Shown: positions 15,194-23,148 of the stretch, piece after piece
Position numbering within the stretch: position 1 is the first letter of the stretch
Layout: each line of letters opens with the position of its first letter
Source: Arthrobacter sp. SLBN-112
GTDB lineage: Bacteria; Actinomycetota; Actinomycetes; Actinomycetales; Micrococcaceae
Direction of reading: 5' to 3'
Assembly: GCF_006715225.1 (NCBI RefSeq)
Contig: NZ_VFMU01000001.1
Span: 1,116,001-1,180,000, forward strand
DNA length: 64,000 bases
Made by a program: the position numbers and the translations under genes
Notes under the pieces: model-generated
What the model was told of the DNA's origin: nothing
What the model saw: only the letters and a program-made list of their open reading frames with translations
The model's database searches: none

Positions 15194-15402
15194 TGCTCCC
15201 CCTCCTCGTCGTCGAGAGGGTCTGGTGCTGCCAGATTCAAGGCTTCCTGCACCTCGGCGGGATCCGTGTCATCGGGGAAGGGCTCTGTTTCGCGCCATTC
15301 CTCCGCATGGGGCGGTTGGTTTCCGTGCACCACCCCCTGCGTTTCATGCTTCATCTGGTCATCCAGATTCTGGCCATGGGTGGTGTTGCCGCGTTCTGCC
15401 AT
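15190..15402 (-). CDS. Small acidic hypothetical protein (70 aa)
   Basis: This hydrophilic protein is rich in Glu, Asp and Pro (QPPHAEEWRETEPFPDDTDPAEVQEAL), with no membrane segment. It has a clear AAGGAG ribosome-binding site and overlaps the Balon-like gene by 4 nt (GTGA), so the two are translationally coupled. A palindromic site shared with other stress genes lies 24 nt upstream of its start. No family is recognised. Confidence 0.7.
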   Translation of the reverse strand: MAERGNTTHGQNLDDQMKHETQGVVHGNQPPHAEEWRETEPFPDDTDPAEVQEALNLAAPDPLDDEEGEQ

Positions 15403-15425
15403 GACGATCTCCTTCGCGCGTGAAT

Positions 15426-15444
15426 TAGTATCACAGGCTTACTA
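15426..15444. promoter_or_regulatory. Putative stress-regulon palindrome, site D (degenerate)
   Basis: The perfect half-site GCTTACTA (15437-15444) is paired with a partial half TAGTA (15426-15430); the spacing is 1 bp longer than at the other sites. It is located 24 nt upstream of the small gene coupled to the Balon-like factor. Confidence 0.4.
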
Positions 15445-15508
15445 GTTCGTCACTTCACCGTAGCACCAAGACGGTGCCGGCTAAAGGGGTAAAACGAGGC
15501 TTTCCCCG

Positions 15509-15802
15509 TCAGGCCTGGCAGGCTTCCTTCAGGGCCCGGACGGACTCTGTTGGCACCTGGTCGCCGGACTCCGCGATCTGGCCCAACGGCGTCGTAATTT
15601 CCGCCGGAACCCCTGCTGTCCGTGCTGCCGAGACGAGGCCTGCCAGCGCCTGGCGGTCCTCCACGCTGACCAGGCCGTCCTGTACCACCGCGCAGATCTG
15701 CCGGTTGACCTCGTGGGAGGCGGCCGAGGCAACCTTGGAGGCGGCGTCACTGGCCGCGTTGCCGGCGGCCTCCTCCACGGCACCACATCCGGTCAGCAGC
15801 AA
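15509..15802 (-). CDS. Putative lipoprotein with a broken signal peptide
   Basis: The open frame encodes a lipobox LLTGC followed by an Ala-rich helix and a small Cys-containing domain (NRQICAVVQDGLVSVEDRQALAGLVSAARTAGVP). In this frame only a TTG just before the lipobox can start translation, which leaves no signal peptide. Upstream in the same frame the codons read VVTAASLSTALLL, a good hydrophobic core, but a stop precedes them. A one-base frame change near 15830-15840 would join this core to MTFRAAR, which starts at ATG 15854. The intact gene would then span 15509-15854. This is either a sequencing error or a recent frameshift. Confidence 0.6.
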   Translation of the reverse strand: MLLTGCGAVEEAAGNAASDAASKVASAASHEVNRQICAVVQDGLVSVEDRQALAGLVSAARTAGVPAEITTPLGQIAESGDQVPTESVRALKEACQA

Positions 15803-15876
15803 CAGGGCGGTGGACAGGGAAGCGGCGGTAACGACGGGCGGCGCGGAAAGTCATGCGTCCAGCGTACCGGCGGTGG

Positions 15877-17127
15877 CTAGCGGCGGGCGGGGACGCCCAG
15901 GATGCTGTCCAGGAGTGCGTTCCGGAATTTGCCGTCCGGATCATGGCCGGCGGCAAAGGAACGGAAGTCGGCGAAGCGCGGGTACAGCTTCTCCCAGTCA
16001 TGTGCGTTCGGGGTGAACAGCTTGCCCCAGTGCGGGCGGGCCCCGAAAGGCCGGAGGGCCTCTTCCAGCACCGGGAGGAAGGCTTCCACTTCCGGCTGAA
16101 GCGGCTTCCAGGTGAAGTGCAGGGCCACGCTCTGCTGCCGGTAGAACGGGCTAAGCCAGAACTCGTCCGCCGCGCCCGTGCGGATTTCCGAGACGAAGAG
16201 CAGGGGTGCTAGTTGTCCGGCCAGGCCGCGGACCGCCTGGAGGGCGGCCGGGGCGTGCTCCAGGGGCAGGATGAACTCGCTTTGCAGTTCGTCCCCGTTG
16301 CTGGGCGTGAATTCGTGCCGGAAGTGCGGCAGCCGGTCCAGCCACAGCCCGGGTTCATCCAGCTGTGCCGTGCAGTTCTCGGCAGACATGTCCGGCAGCG
16401 GGTGCCGCGGGTTGAGGGCGGCGGTGGCGCCGAACAGGTTGGCGAGCGGCTGCTCTTCATCAAGTGCCTTGAGCCAGACCTGGTTGATCCTGTCGCCGGC
16501 GTAGTCCGTAAACAGGCTCACGCTGTAGGCGCTGGATACGATGGTGCTGAAATCGGCCAGGGCGTTGTCCCAGGGGAGATCCTCGAGGACGCGCTGGCGC
16601 ATTCTGAAGCTGGGGCGCACGGCCAGTTCCAGTCCGGTGACGATGCCCAGGGCGCCGATGCCCACCACGCTGGCGAGGAACTCGTCCCCGTCCGCCCGGG
16701 TGAGGGTGACCTGCTCCCCGGAGGCCCGGACCAAGTCGATGGACTCCACGGCGCCGGCAAGTGAAGGGTTGTCCACCCCGGAGCCGTGCGTGCCGGTCTG
16801 CACCGCACCGGCCACCGAGATGTGCGGCAGCGAGGCCAGGTTGTGGATGGCAACCCCGGACTCCTCCAACGTCCGGCACAATGCCCCGTAGCTCACCCCG
16901 CCACTGACGCGCACGGTGCCCTTGGCTGCGTCCAGTTCCACCTGCTGCGGCAGGGCCTCCAGGAGGACGTGCAGGCCGTCGGTATCACCTATCCGGTTGA
17001 AGGAGTGCCGGGAACCCAAGGCCTTGACCCGGGGCGCGGCCGCCACGATGTCCGCCAGTTCCGCTACGGATTCCGGCCGCCGGACTTTCGCGGAGGAGTA
17101 TTCGAGGTTTCCTGCCCAGTTCTTCAT
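15877..17127 (-). CDS. Alditol oxidase-like FAD-binding oxidoreductase (416 aa)
   Basis: This vanillyl-alcohol-oxidase-family flavoprotein starts MKNWAGNLEY and reads closely along Streptomyces AldO (418 aa). ALGSRHSFN carries His41, equivalent to the histidine that binds FAD covalently. LASLPHISVAGAVQTGTHGSG, SAYSVSLFTD, NCTAQLDEPGLW, HEFTPSNGDELQSEFI and ARPHWGKLF follow in the same order. Such enzymes oxidise terminal hydroxyls of xylitol, sorbitol or other polyols with oxygen, giving the aldose and hydrogen peroxide. No signal peptide is present, so it acts in the cytoplasm. A lactone-oxidase activity is the main alternative. It is a single gene here. Confidence 0.85.
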   Translation of the reverse strand: MKNWAGNLEYSSAKVRRPESVAELADIVAAAPRVKALGSRHSFNRIGDTDGLHVLLEALPQQVELDAAKGTVRVSGGVSYGALCRTLEESGVAIHNLASLPHISVAGAVQTGTHGSGVDNPSLAGAVESIDLVRASGEQVTLTRADGDEFLASVVGIGALGIVTGLELAVRPSFRMRQRVLEDLPWDNALADFSTIVSSAYSVSLFTDYAGDRINQVWLKALDEEQPLANLFGATAALNPRHPLPDMSAENCTAQLDEPGLWLDRLPHFRHEFTPSNGDELQSEFILPLEHAPAALQAVRGLAGQLAPLLFVSEIRTGAADEFWLSPFYRQQSVALHFTWKPLQPEVEAFLPVLEEALRPFGARPHWGKLFTPNAHDWEKLYPRFADFRSFAAGHDPDGKFRNALLDSILGVPARR

Positions 17128-17184
17128 CGGTGGCTTTCGCTTGGGGTCGGTTTCCTCCACTGTCAGCGCTAACAATCTCCGCTG

Positions 17185-17957
17185 TCAAGAAGCTTCCACG
17201 GTGCGGGCGGGGGTTGCACTGCCCGCACCCAGCCAGTGGCCGGGCCGCTCAAGACCGGCTGGCAGCCGGGTGGAAGGGGTGCCGCGGGCCGCGGTGATTT
17301 GTGCCTGGGTGAGGAAGAGCGCGTCGGTGAGGTCGGCGTCGTCGAATCTGGCATCGCGCAGGTCGGCCCCCAGCAGGTCCGTCGCGGCCAGGTCCGTGCC
17401 CCGGAAATCCGCGGCGATCAGGCATGCGCCGCGAAGGTTCGCGCCGCAGAGCGTCACGGGGCGCAGGTCTGCTCCCGCCAGATCCGCACCAGGCTGCAGG
17501 TGGCCCAGGGGCCGGCCGTCGTCGAAGTAGCCCGCGCGGACCTCCTCGCTGACCCCGCGTAATGCGTCGCCTACCTGAACGTGCAGGGATCCGATGTCGG
17601 CGGCCAGGATGACATCGAGGGGACCGTCTGCAACTTCCCGGACCATGGCCTGCAGGTGGCGCACGTCCGCGGCAGTATCCGGGCCGTAGGCCTTCTCCTC
17701 GGCCTGGCCAAGGAGCCACTGCATTTCGTGCAGCTGGCGCAGGACTTTGAAGGCCGCGAACATATCCGGCGCCAATGCGGGGTCCTCCCGCCAGCTGGTG
17801 CCCCCGAACAGCCGCTGGCTGACGGCCTGGCCGGCGGTTTGTCGATGGCGAAGTCGGCCGATCGGGTGAACCCGAAGGCAGTGCAGCACAATGCAAAGCA
17901 TTGCGAACAGTCAGGCCGAAGGGCGGCTTGGTCGGGGGAGGCGGCAGCGGAAATCAC
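17185..17957 (-). pseudogene. Pentapeptide-repeat protein gene, internally deleted and frameshifted
   Basis: The 3' part (17185 to about 17850) encodes GQAVSQRLFGGTSWRED, a helical segment, and then pentapeptide repeats such as ADLAGADLRPVTLCGANLRGACLIAADF. The matching N-terminus of this actinobacterial family, LRPDCSQCFALCCTAFGF and SADFAIDKPPA, lies just upstream but in another frame, from a GTG at 17957. Relatives as I recall them have about 35 further residues with a Cys-rich stretch between DKP and GQ. Here the two parts abut, so about 100 nt plus the frame have been lost. The Cys-rich N-terminus and the repeats can no longer be made as one protein. Confidence 0.65.
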
Positions 17958-17990
17958 TGCGTCCAGAGTATCCGCTGCTGCGGGGATCGG

Positions 17991-19763
17991 TCAGTCGTTT
18001 TTGGTATTTCCTGCAGGCGTGGTGCGCGGCGGCGGAACGCGACGGCTTCCGGTGGCCTCAAAGGCCGCCGCCAACCGGAGCAGTTGGGTGTCGCTGTAGG
18101 CCCTGCCGGCAATGGTGAGGCCCACGGGCATCCCGAGGTCGGAAGCGATGCCCATGGGAACCGTGACCGTGGGGATGCCGAGGTGGCGCGGAACCAGGTT
18201 TCCGTTGGCAACCCAAACACCGTTGCGCCAGGCGATGTCCGCAGAGCCTTCATTGATATCCGCGTCCGCGGGCGCCACATCGGCGGCTGCCGGGAACACC
18301 ACCGCATCCAGGCCCAGCCGGTCCATCCACTCCTCCAGGTCCACCCTGCGGGTCTCTTCGAGTCCTGTCAGGCCTTGGGGCAGGTGCGGAATGTCGGCGA
18401 GGACGGGAACCCCGTTTTCGCGGACCCAGGCGGGGTAATCCGCAATGTCGTCGTCGAACCCGTCGTACCGGTCCGGCAGCGCGCCTTTGGGGGCCGGGAA
18501 GATGGTGGAACCGACGACGCCGGCAAGGCGGTTCAGGCGAGGGTCGCCGTTGGCATCGAGGAAGTCATTCCACGCCCAGGCGGACAGGTCCACGATTTCC
18601 CGCCGCAGGTATTCCGGTGACACCAGTCCGCGCGTGGCAATGGTGGGCGTACCGGGCCGGTCGCCCTCATAGTTGGACACCACCGGGAAATCCACCTCCA
18701 CCACGTCCGCGCCTGCGGCTTCCAGGTCGCGGCGCGCAGCTTTCCACAGCTCCAGGATGGACGCGCGCGTTTCGATCCGCTGCCCGGTGGGGCCGCCAAT
18801 GCCGGGTGCCTCCGACGTCCCGGCCTCCGGATCCGCGTTGATGTACATGCGGGGAATACCGAAGCATTTACCCGCCAGCACGCCTGCCGCCCCGGAACCG
18901 TCCTGCACCGCGAGGTCCATGTACGACGACGGGCGGACAGCGGATGCCTTGGGTATCCGGATCCAGGGCTGGACACGCCAGAAATCACCTCGGGTCTCGG
19001 CATCGTCCGCCACCACTACGTCCAGGACCTCCAGCAGGTCCGCCATGGTGCGGGTGTGCGGAACCACCACGTCCATGGTGGGGACAAGGGGCCAGTTGCC
19101 GCGGACGGAAATTACACCGCGTGATGGGGTGTAGGCGCAGAGCGCATTGTTCGACGCCGGCGCCCGCCCCGAGGACCAGGTTTCCTCTGCGAGTCCGAAC
19201 GCGGCGAAACTGGCGGCCGTGGCGGTACCGGAGCCATTCGATGACCCGGACGCGAAGGCCGCGGTGAGGTAATTCTCGTTGTAGGGGCTTTCCGCCCGCC
19301 CATATGCTCCACGCTGCATACCTCCATTGGCCATGGGCGGCATGTTGGTGAGTCCGATCAGGACCGCCCCGCCGGCCCGCAGCCGTTCGATGGTGAAGGC
19401 GTCACGCTGGGCCACCAGGTCCTTGAAGGCCGGTGAGCCGGCGGCGACCGTGAGACCCTGCACCTGGTAGCTGTCTTTAGCGGTGTAAGGGATGCCGTCG
19501 AGGGGGCTGAGTGTGAAACCGGCGGCGCGGCGCCGGTCTGACGCCCGCGCCTCGATGATGGCGTCCGGGTTCATCACCACCAGCGCGTTCAGGCGTATGC
19601 CCGTGGAGTCATACTTCTCGATGCGTTCGAGATAGAGCCGGACCAGTTCCTCGCTGGTCACCTGGCCGGATTCCAGCGCGGCGCGCAGCTGCGCGATGCC
19701 GGCCTCCACAACGTCGAACGTTTCGTTGAGTGGCAGCGGAGCCTGCGTTTCGGCCAGCTTCAC
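17991..19763 (-). CDS. Amidase-signature-family amidase (590 aa)
   Basis: The Ser-cisSer-Lys triad regions can be read: Lys96 in IPYTAKDSY, the Gly/Ser loop ASGSSNGSGTA (about residues 171-181) with the cis-Ser, and a divergent nucleophile loop TWSSGRAPA with Ser198 where most members have GGSIR. It hydrolyses an amide to acid and ammonia. The start overlaps the agmatine deiminase stop by 4 nt (ATGA), so the two are one operon. A role in deamidating N-carbamoylputrescine or a gamma-glutamyl polyamine is suggested by context only; the usual N-carbamoylputrescine hydrolase is a nitrilase-family protein and none is seen here. Confidence 0.85.
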   Translation of the reverse strand: MKLAETQAPLPLNETFDVVEAGIAQLRAALESGQVTSEELVRLYLERIEKYDSTGIRLNALVVMNPDAIIEARASDRRRAAGFTLSPLDGIPYTAKDSYQVQGLTVAAGSPAFKDLVAQRDAFTIERLRAGGAVLIGLTNMPPMANGGMQRGAYGRAESPYNENYLTAAFASGSSNGSGTATAASFAAFGLAEETWSSGRAPASNNALCAYTPSRGVISVRGNWPLVPTMDVVVPHTRTMADLLEVLDVVVADDAETRGDFWRVQPWIRIPKASAVRPSSYMDLAVQDGSGAAGVLAGKCFGIPRMYINADPEAGTSEAPGIGGPTGQRIETRASILELWKAARRDLEAAGADVVEVDFPVVSNYEGDRPGTPTIATRGLVSPEYLRREIVDLSAWAWNDFLDANGDPRLNRLAGVVGSTIFPAPKGALPDRYDGFDDDIADYPAWVRENGVPVLADIPHLPQGLTGLEETRRVDLEEWMDRLGLDAVVFPAAADVAPADADINEGSADIAWRNGVWVANGNLVPRHLGIPTVTVPMGIASDLGMPVGLTIAGRAYSDTQLLRLAAAFEATGSRRVPPPRTTPAGNTKND

Positions 19764-20788
19764 AGTGAGCCTCCGTCCCTGGTGGCTGGCTGCTGCTGGG
19801 TGATGCAGTGGATGCCGCCGCCGAAGGCGAAGATGTCCCTGGCATCCACCAGCTCCACGGTCCTGCCCGGATAAGCGCGTGCCAGGATCCCGGCCGCAAT
19901 GGCGTCGTTGGGATCGTTGAAGCGGCAGAGCACCACCACGTCGTTGCCCACGTAGTGGTTGATGTAGGACCAGTCCACCCAGCCTTCCTCGTCGCGAAGG
20001 ACTGTGGGGGCCGGAACGTCGATGATGCGCAGCGGCCGGCCCTGGGCATCCAGCTGGCCGGCAAGGACAGTCTTCAGCTGCAGGTACACGGCGTGGTCGG
20101 GGTGGGCAGGATCGTCCTGGCGGTGCAGCAGGACGGTACCCGCTCCGGCGAAGGCTGCCACGATGTCCACGTGGCCCCGGGTGCCGAACTCGTCATAGTC
20201 CCGGGTCAGTCCACGGGGAAGCCAGATAGCTTTGGTGGTGCCCAGGGCCGCGTGGATTTCTGCTTCAACCGATTCCCTGGTGGCGCCGGGATTGCGGCCG
20301 GGATCCAGTTGGACGGTCTCGGTCAACAGGACCGTGCCTTCGCCGTCCACATGGAAGCCGCCGCCTTCGTTAACCAGGGCGCTTGGCCGGACGGGGACTC
20401 CGGTGCCCGCCGCCACTGTCCGGGCCACAGCTTGGTCCTGGGTCCAGGCCGCCCACTCCTGCCCGCCCCAGCCATTAAAGATCCAGTCAACGGCAGCCAG
20501 TGAGCCGTCCGGCTGATGCACGAAAGTGGGGCCGCTGTCCCTCAGCCACGCGTCATCGAGCGGAACGGCCATGACGTCGATGCCGCCGCCCAGCCATTCC
20601 CTTGCAGCTGTGGCGTCCCTTGGGTCAGCCACCACCGTAACGGGCTCGTAGCGGGCGATGGTCTGGGCCACCCGGGTCCAGGCTCCACGTGCGCGGTCAA
20701 GGGTGGGGCTGCCTACGGGGCCGAAGGTGTCATTTGGTGGTGGGAACGCCATCCATGTGCGCTGGTGGGCCTCCCACTCTGCGGGCAT
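19760..20788 (-). CDS. aguA: Agmatine deiminase family protein (342 aa)
   Basis: This guanidine-modifying alpha/beta propeller starts at MPAEWEAHQRTWMAFP, the family N-terminus. LDDAWLRDSGPTFV, NGWGGQEWAAW, NEGGGFHVDGEGTVLLTE and the nucleophile Cys328 in FGGGIHCITQQQP complete the active site. It converts agmatine to N-carbamoylputrescine and ammonia. A peptidyl-arginine deiminase-like role is less likely in bacteria. An earlier in-frame ATG lies inside the operator and is rejected. It forms the first gene of an operon with an amidase. The promoter carries the same operator as the putrescine-oxidase-like gene 15 kb away. Confidence 0.85.
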   Translation of the reverse strand: MPAEWEAHQRTWMAFPPPNDTFGPVGSPTLDRARGAWTRVAQTIARYEPVTVVADPRDATAAREWLGGGIDVMAVPLDDAWLRDSGPTFVHQPDGSLAAVDWIFNGWGGQEWAAWTQDQAVARTVAAGTGVPVRPSALVNEGGGFHVDGEGTVLLTETVQLDPGRNPGATRESVEAEIHAALGTTKAIWLPRGLTRDYDEFGTRGHVDIVAAFAGAGTVLLHRQDDPAHPDHAVYLQLKTVLAGQLDAQGRPLRIIDVPAPTVLRDEEGWVDWSYINHYVGNDVVVLCRFNDPNDAIAAGILARAYPGRTVELVDARDIFAFGGGIHCITQQQPATRDGGSL

Positions 20789-20844
20789 GTGGGCAGTGGT
20801 GCCGGTGGAAACGTGGTCAAGGGCGGCACTGTCCCCGACGGTGG

Positions 20845-20869
20845 AATAAATGAATGCCATTCATTTATT
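20845..20869. promoter_or_regulatory. Probable TetR operator, site 2
   Basis: This is a perfect inverted repeat with 12-bp arms around a single C, whose inner 10-bp arms (TAAATGAATG and complement) are identical to the site at 5680-5700. It directly abuts the -10 of the agmatine deiminase promoter. The regulator is presumed to be the TetR at 4909-5601, since no TetR gene lies beside this site. Confidence 0.8.
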
Positions 20870-20895
20870 ATGGGTACGGTGCAGGCCCGGCGCAA
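20867..20895 (-). promoter_or_regulatory. Promoter of the agmatine deiminase-amidase operon
   Basis: On the minus strand, TTGCGC (20890-20895) and CATAAT (20867-20872) are separated by 17 nt. The -10 touches the palindromic operator, so a bound repressor would block initiation. Confidence 0.6.
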
Positions 20896-20908
20896 GAGTA
20901 TTTCGTTT

Positions 20909-21619
20909 TTAGGCCGTGCCCGTCCGGTCCACCGCCGCCAGGATGGCATGCGCCAGTTGGTCCGGTTTGGTGAACTGCGGCCAGTGCCCTGTCGGCAGGT
21001 CGACGAATTCCATCTCCCGCACCTTTGCCAGTTCCGCCACGAACGGATGGCGGGCCGTGATCCACTCCCGGAGCATGGCGGACGGGAATTCGCAGGCGAT
21101 CACGGTGGCGGGCACGTTGTAGCGCCGCTCGTCATGCAGGTGCTGCCTGCCGTACGCCACGCCCCGGGGCTCAGGAACGGCCCGGGCCCGGAATGCCTGC
21201 CGCAGCCCGTCGTTCAGATCCACCAGGTCGGCGTCGTCAAAACTCTCCCAAGGCGGCAACGGCACATCGTCCCCCTGCGCCGGCAGCTCGTCGTTGATGA
21301 CGCCGCCTTCCCCCAACGGCCCGCTGTCCACGTAGATCGCGCGTTCCACCCTGTCCGGCCGCGCATCCACCACCCCATGAATGATGGCCCCGCCGCCGGA
21401 ATGCCCCACCAGGACCGTCTTGGCCGGCAAGCCATCCAGGACCTGCACCACGGCATTGATGTGGTCCTGCAGACTGATACCCGCACGGCTGGCCTCCGCT
21501 GATTCCTTGCCGGGAAGGGTGAGGGGGCGGGGGCGGTGTCCCGCTGCTTCCAGGACTGGTGTCACCTTCTCCCACGACGATGCGTCCAACCAGAAACCGG
21601 GTACCAGGATGATGTCCAT
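20909..21619 (-). CDS. Alpha/beta hydrolase (236 aa)
   Basis: This is a small esterase-type alpha/beta hydrolase. The oxyanion region is VPGFWLDASSWE, the nucleophile elbow is VLVGHSGGGAII with catalytic Ser at about residue 74, and the C-terminal catalytic His lies in PTGHWPQFTKPDQLA. A lid region with proline and aspartate stretches lies between. No signal peptide is seen. The substrate is unknown; relatives include salicylate esterase-like and lactone-cleaving enzymes. It lies downstream of RsgA on the same strand, but a 43-nt gap makes co-transcription only possible. Confidence 0.85.
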   Translation of the reverse strand: MDIILVPGFWLDASSWEKVTPVLEAAGHRPRPLTLPGKESAEASRAGISLQDHINAVVQVLDGLPAKTVLVGHSGGGAIIHGVVDARPDRVERAIYVDSGPLGEGGVINDELPAQGDDVPLPPWESFDDADLVDLNDGLRQAFRARAVPEPRGVAYGRQHLHDERRYNVPATVIACEFPSAMLREWITARHPFVAELAKVREMEFVDLPTGHWPQFTKPDQLAHAILAAVDRTGTA

Positions 21620-21662
21620 GACCGAACCCTACTCCCCGCCCCCGACACGGAAGGGACTTGTC

Positions 21663-22850
21663 CTATCGCCTCCGCTTCCGGTCCTTGCCTCCTGTCCGGC
21701 TCCCGCGCTCGGCGGCCTCGCGCTCTGCCCAGCGTTGTGATTTGCCCGCCGCAACCACTTTCTGCTGCCACTCCCGGTGGTAGGCACGCTGGGCGGCCAC
21801 GTCGGATCGGCGTGCCAGTGCCGCCATTTCCCGCTGCATCTTCAAATAGGAGTTCCAGCGGCGTTCGGCCAGGGCACCGCTGTCGATCGCTTCGCGGACC
21901 GCGCAGCCGGGCTCACTCCCGTGGCCGCAGTCAGCGAACCGGCAGCCGGCGGCCAGTTCCTCGACGTCGCCGAACATCCCGTCCAGCCCTTCGCCGGCGT
22001 CGAACAGCCCAAACCCGCGCACGCCGGGCGTGTCCATCAGCCCCGTCCCGTTGGACAGCGGCACCAGCTCCCTGGCAGTGGTGGTGTGCTTGCCTTTGAA
22101 GTCGCCGGACCGCACCTCCCCGGTTTCCTGGACCTGGCGGCCCACGAGGGCATTGATTAGCGTGGATTTGCCGGCACCGGACGGGCCCAGGAGCACGACG
22201 GTCCCGCCGGGCGGAATCCGCGCCAACAGTTCGTCGATGCCGTCCCCGTTTTCGGCCGACGTGGTGACCACTTCCACGCCTGCAGCCTGCAGGATGACTT
22301 TCCCGACGACGTCGTCCGCCACCTCCGCCAGGTCTGCCTTGGTGATGATTACCAGCGGGGTGGCGCCGGAATCCCGCGCGGCGACGAGGGTCCGTTCCAG
22401 CCGGTTGTGCGTGAGGGGCCGGTCCACGGGCACCACCACGCCCACTGTGTCCATGTTGGCGGCCAGGACCTGGGCGGCGGAGGAGTCCTCGAATGCGCGT
22501 TTTCGGCTAAGTTCCGAGCGGCGCGGGAGGACGGCCAGGATCTGCCGATCGCCCGCCCGGTTGGGGCCGATCCAGACCCAGTCACCGGTGACCGCCTGCC
22601 CGCCGGACAGGGGGTATGGCAGGTGCAGGAGCCCGTCGTCGACGGCAACGAGCAGCAGGGTGCGGTCCACGCGCACCACCCGCCCGGGTGCAGTTGCGCC
22701 CGGGCAGGGGTGCTGATGGAAATAGCGTGCGACGGCGGGCGTGTAGCCGTAAGCGGACAGGGCCCCGCCTTGCATGCGACCGCTGTTTGCCGTGCTGTCA
22801 GTGTGTTCGTTGTTGGTGGCGTCAGGGGGGTTGCCTGAAGAAGTATGCAC
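21663..22850 (-). CDS. rsgA: Ribosome small-subunit-dependent GTPase A, RsgA (395 aa)
   Basis: A circularly permuted GTPase checks 30S maturation. It has an OB-fold domain (GRVVRVDRTLLLVAVDDG, about residues 62-110). The G-motifs come in permuted order: TKAD (G4), GPSGAGKST (Walker A), then DTPG (G3) in GLMDTPGVRGFGL. A C-terminal zinc finger has CRFADCGHGSEPGC. The last 40 residues are basic. The GTG start at MHTSSGNPP follows AAGGAAA and is preferred over the longer frame; a start at MQGGALSAY is also conceivable. It is chromosomal housekeeping, not obviously linked to its neighbours. Confidence 0.9.
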   Translation of the reverse strand: MHTSSGNPPDATNNEHTDSTANSGRMQGGALSAYGYTPAVARYFHQHPCPGATAPGRVVRVDRTLLLVAVDDGLLHLPYPLSGGQAVTGDWVWIGPNRAGDRQILAVLPRRSELSRKRAFEDSSAAQVLAANMDTVGVVVPVDRPLTHNRLERTLVAARDSGATPLVIITKADLAEVADDVVGKVILQAAGVEVVTTSAENGDGIDELLARIPPGGTVVLLGPSGAGKSTLINALVGRQVQETGEVRSGDFKGKHTTTARELVPLSNGTGLMDTPGVRGFGLFDAGEGLDGMFGDVEELAAGCRFADCGHGSEPGCAVREAIDSGALAERRWNSYLKMQREMAALARRSDVAAQRAYHREWQQKVVAAGKSQRWAEREAAERGSRTGGKDRKRRR

Positions 22851-23148
22851 TGTGGTTTCCTTGGATGTCCCCGGTGCACTGGCAGGTGGACGTGCAGCGT
22901 CAGGAAACGCGAGTGCAGCCGGGAGGGATGGTTGATGTAGTGGATGCGGGGCGCTCAGGGCGCGCGGCAACAGCAGTCATCAAAACCACCCCCATTCCCT
23001 CGTGCGGGTTCCCGTCCTCCTGCCGGTAAGCGGCAGGGCGGGACCGCGTCCCACTCTAGCCGCCGCCGGCGTCGGGGGCTAGAGGTGGAAGTTTTCCGTT
23101 ATCACTGGGCTTCGGTTCGCGCGGCAACGCCGGCGGGGGCAGGTCCGC

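Noticed and set aside
20789..20860. In-frame earlier ATG for agmatine deiminase
   Set aside because: The ATG is part of the operator palindrome and the extra 24 residues do not resemble the family; MPAEWEAH is the family start.
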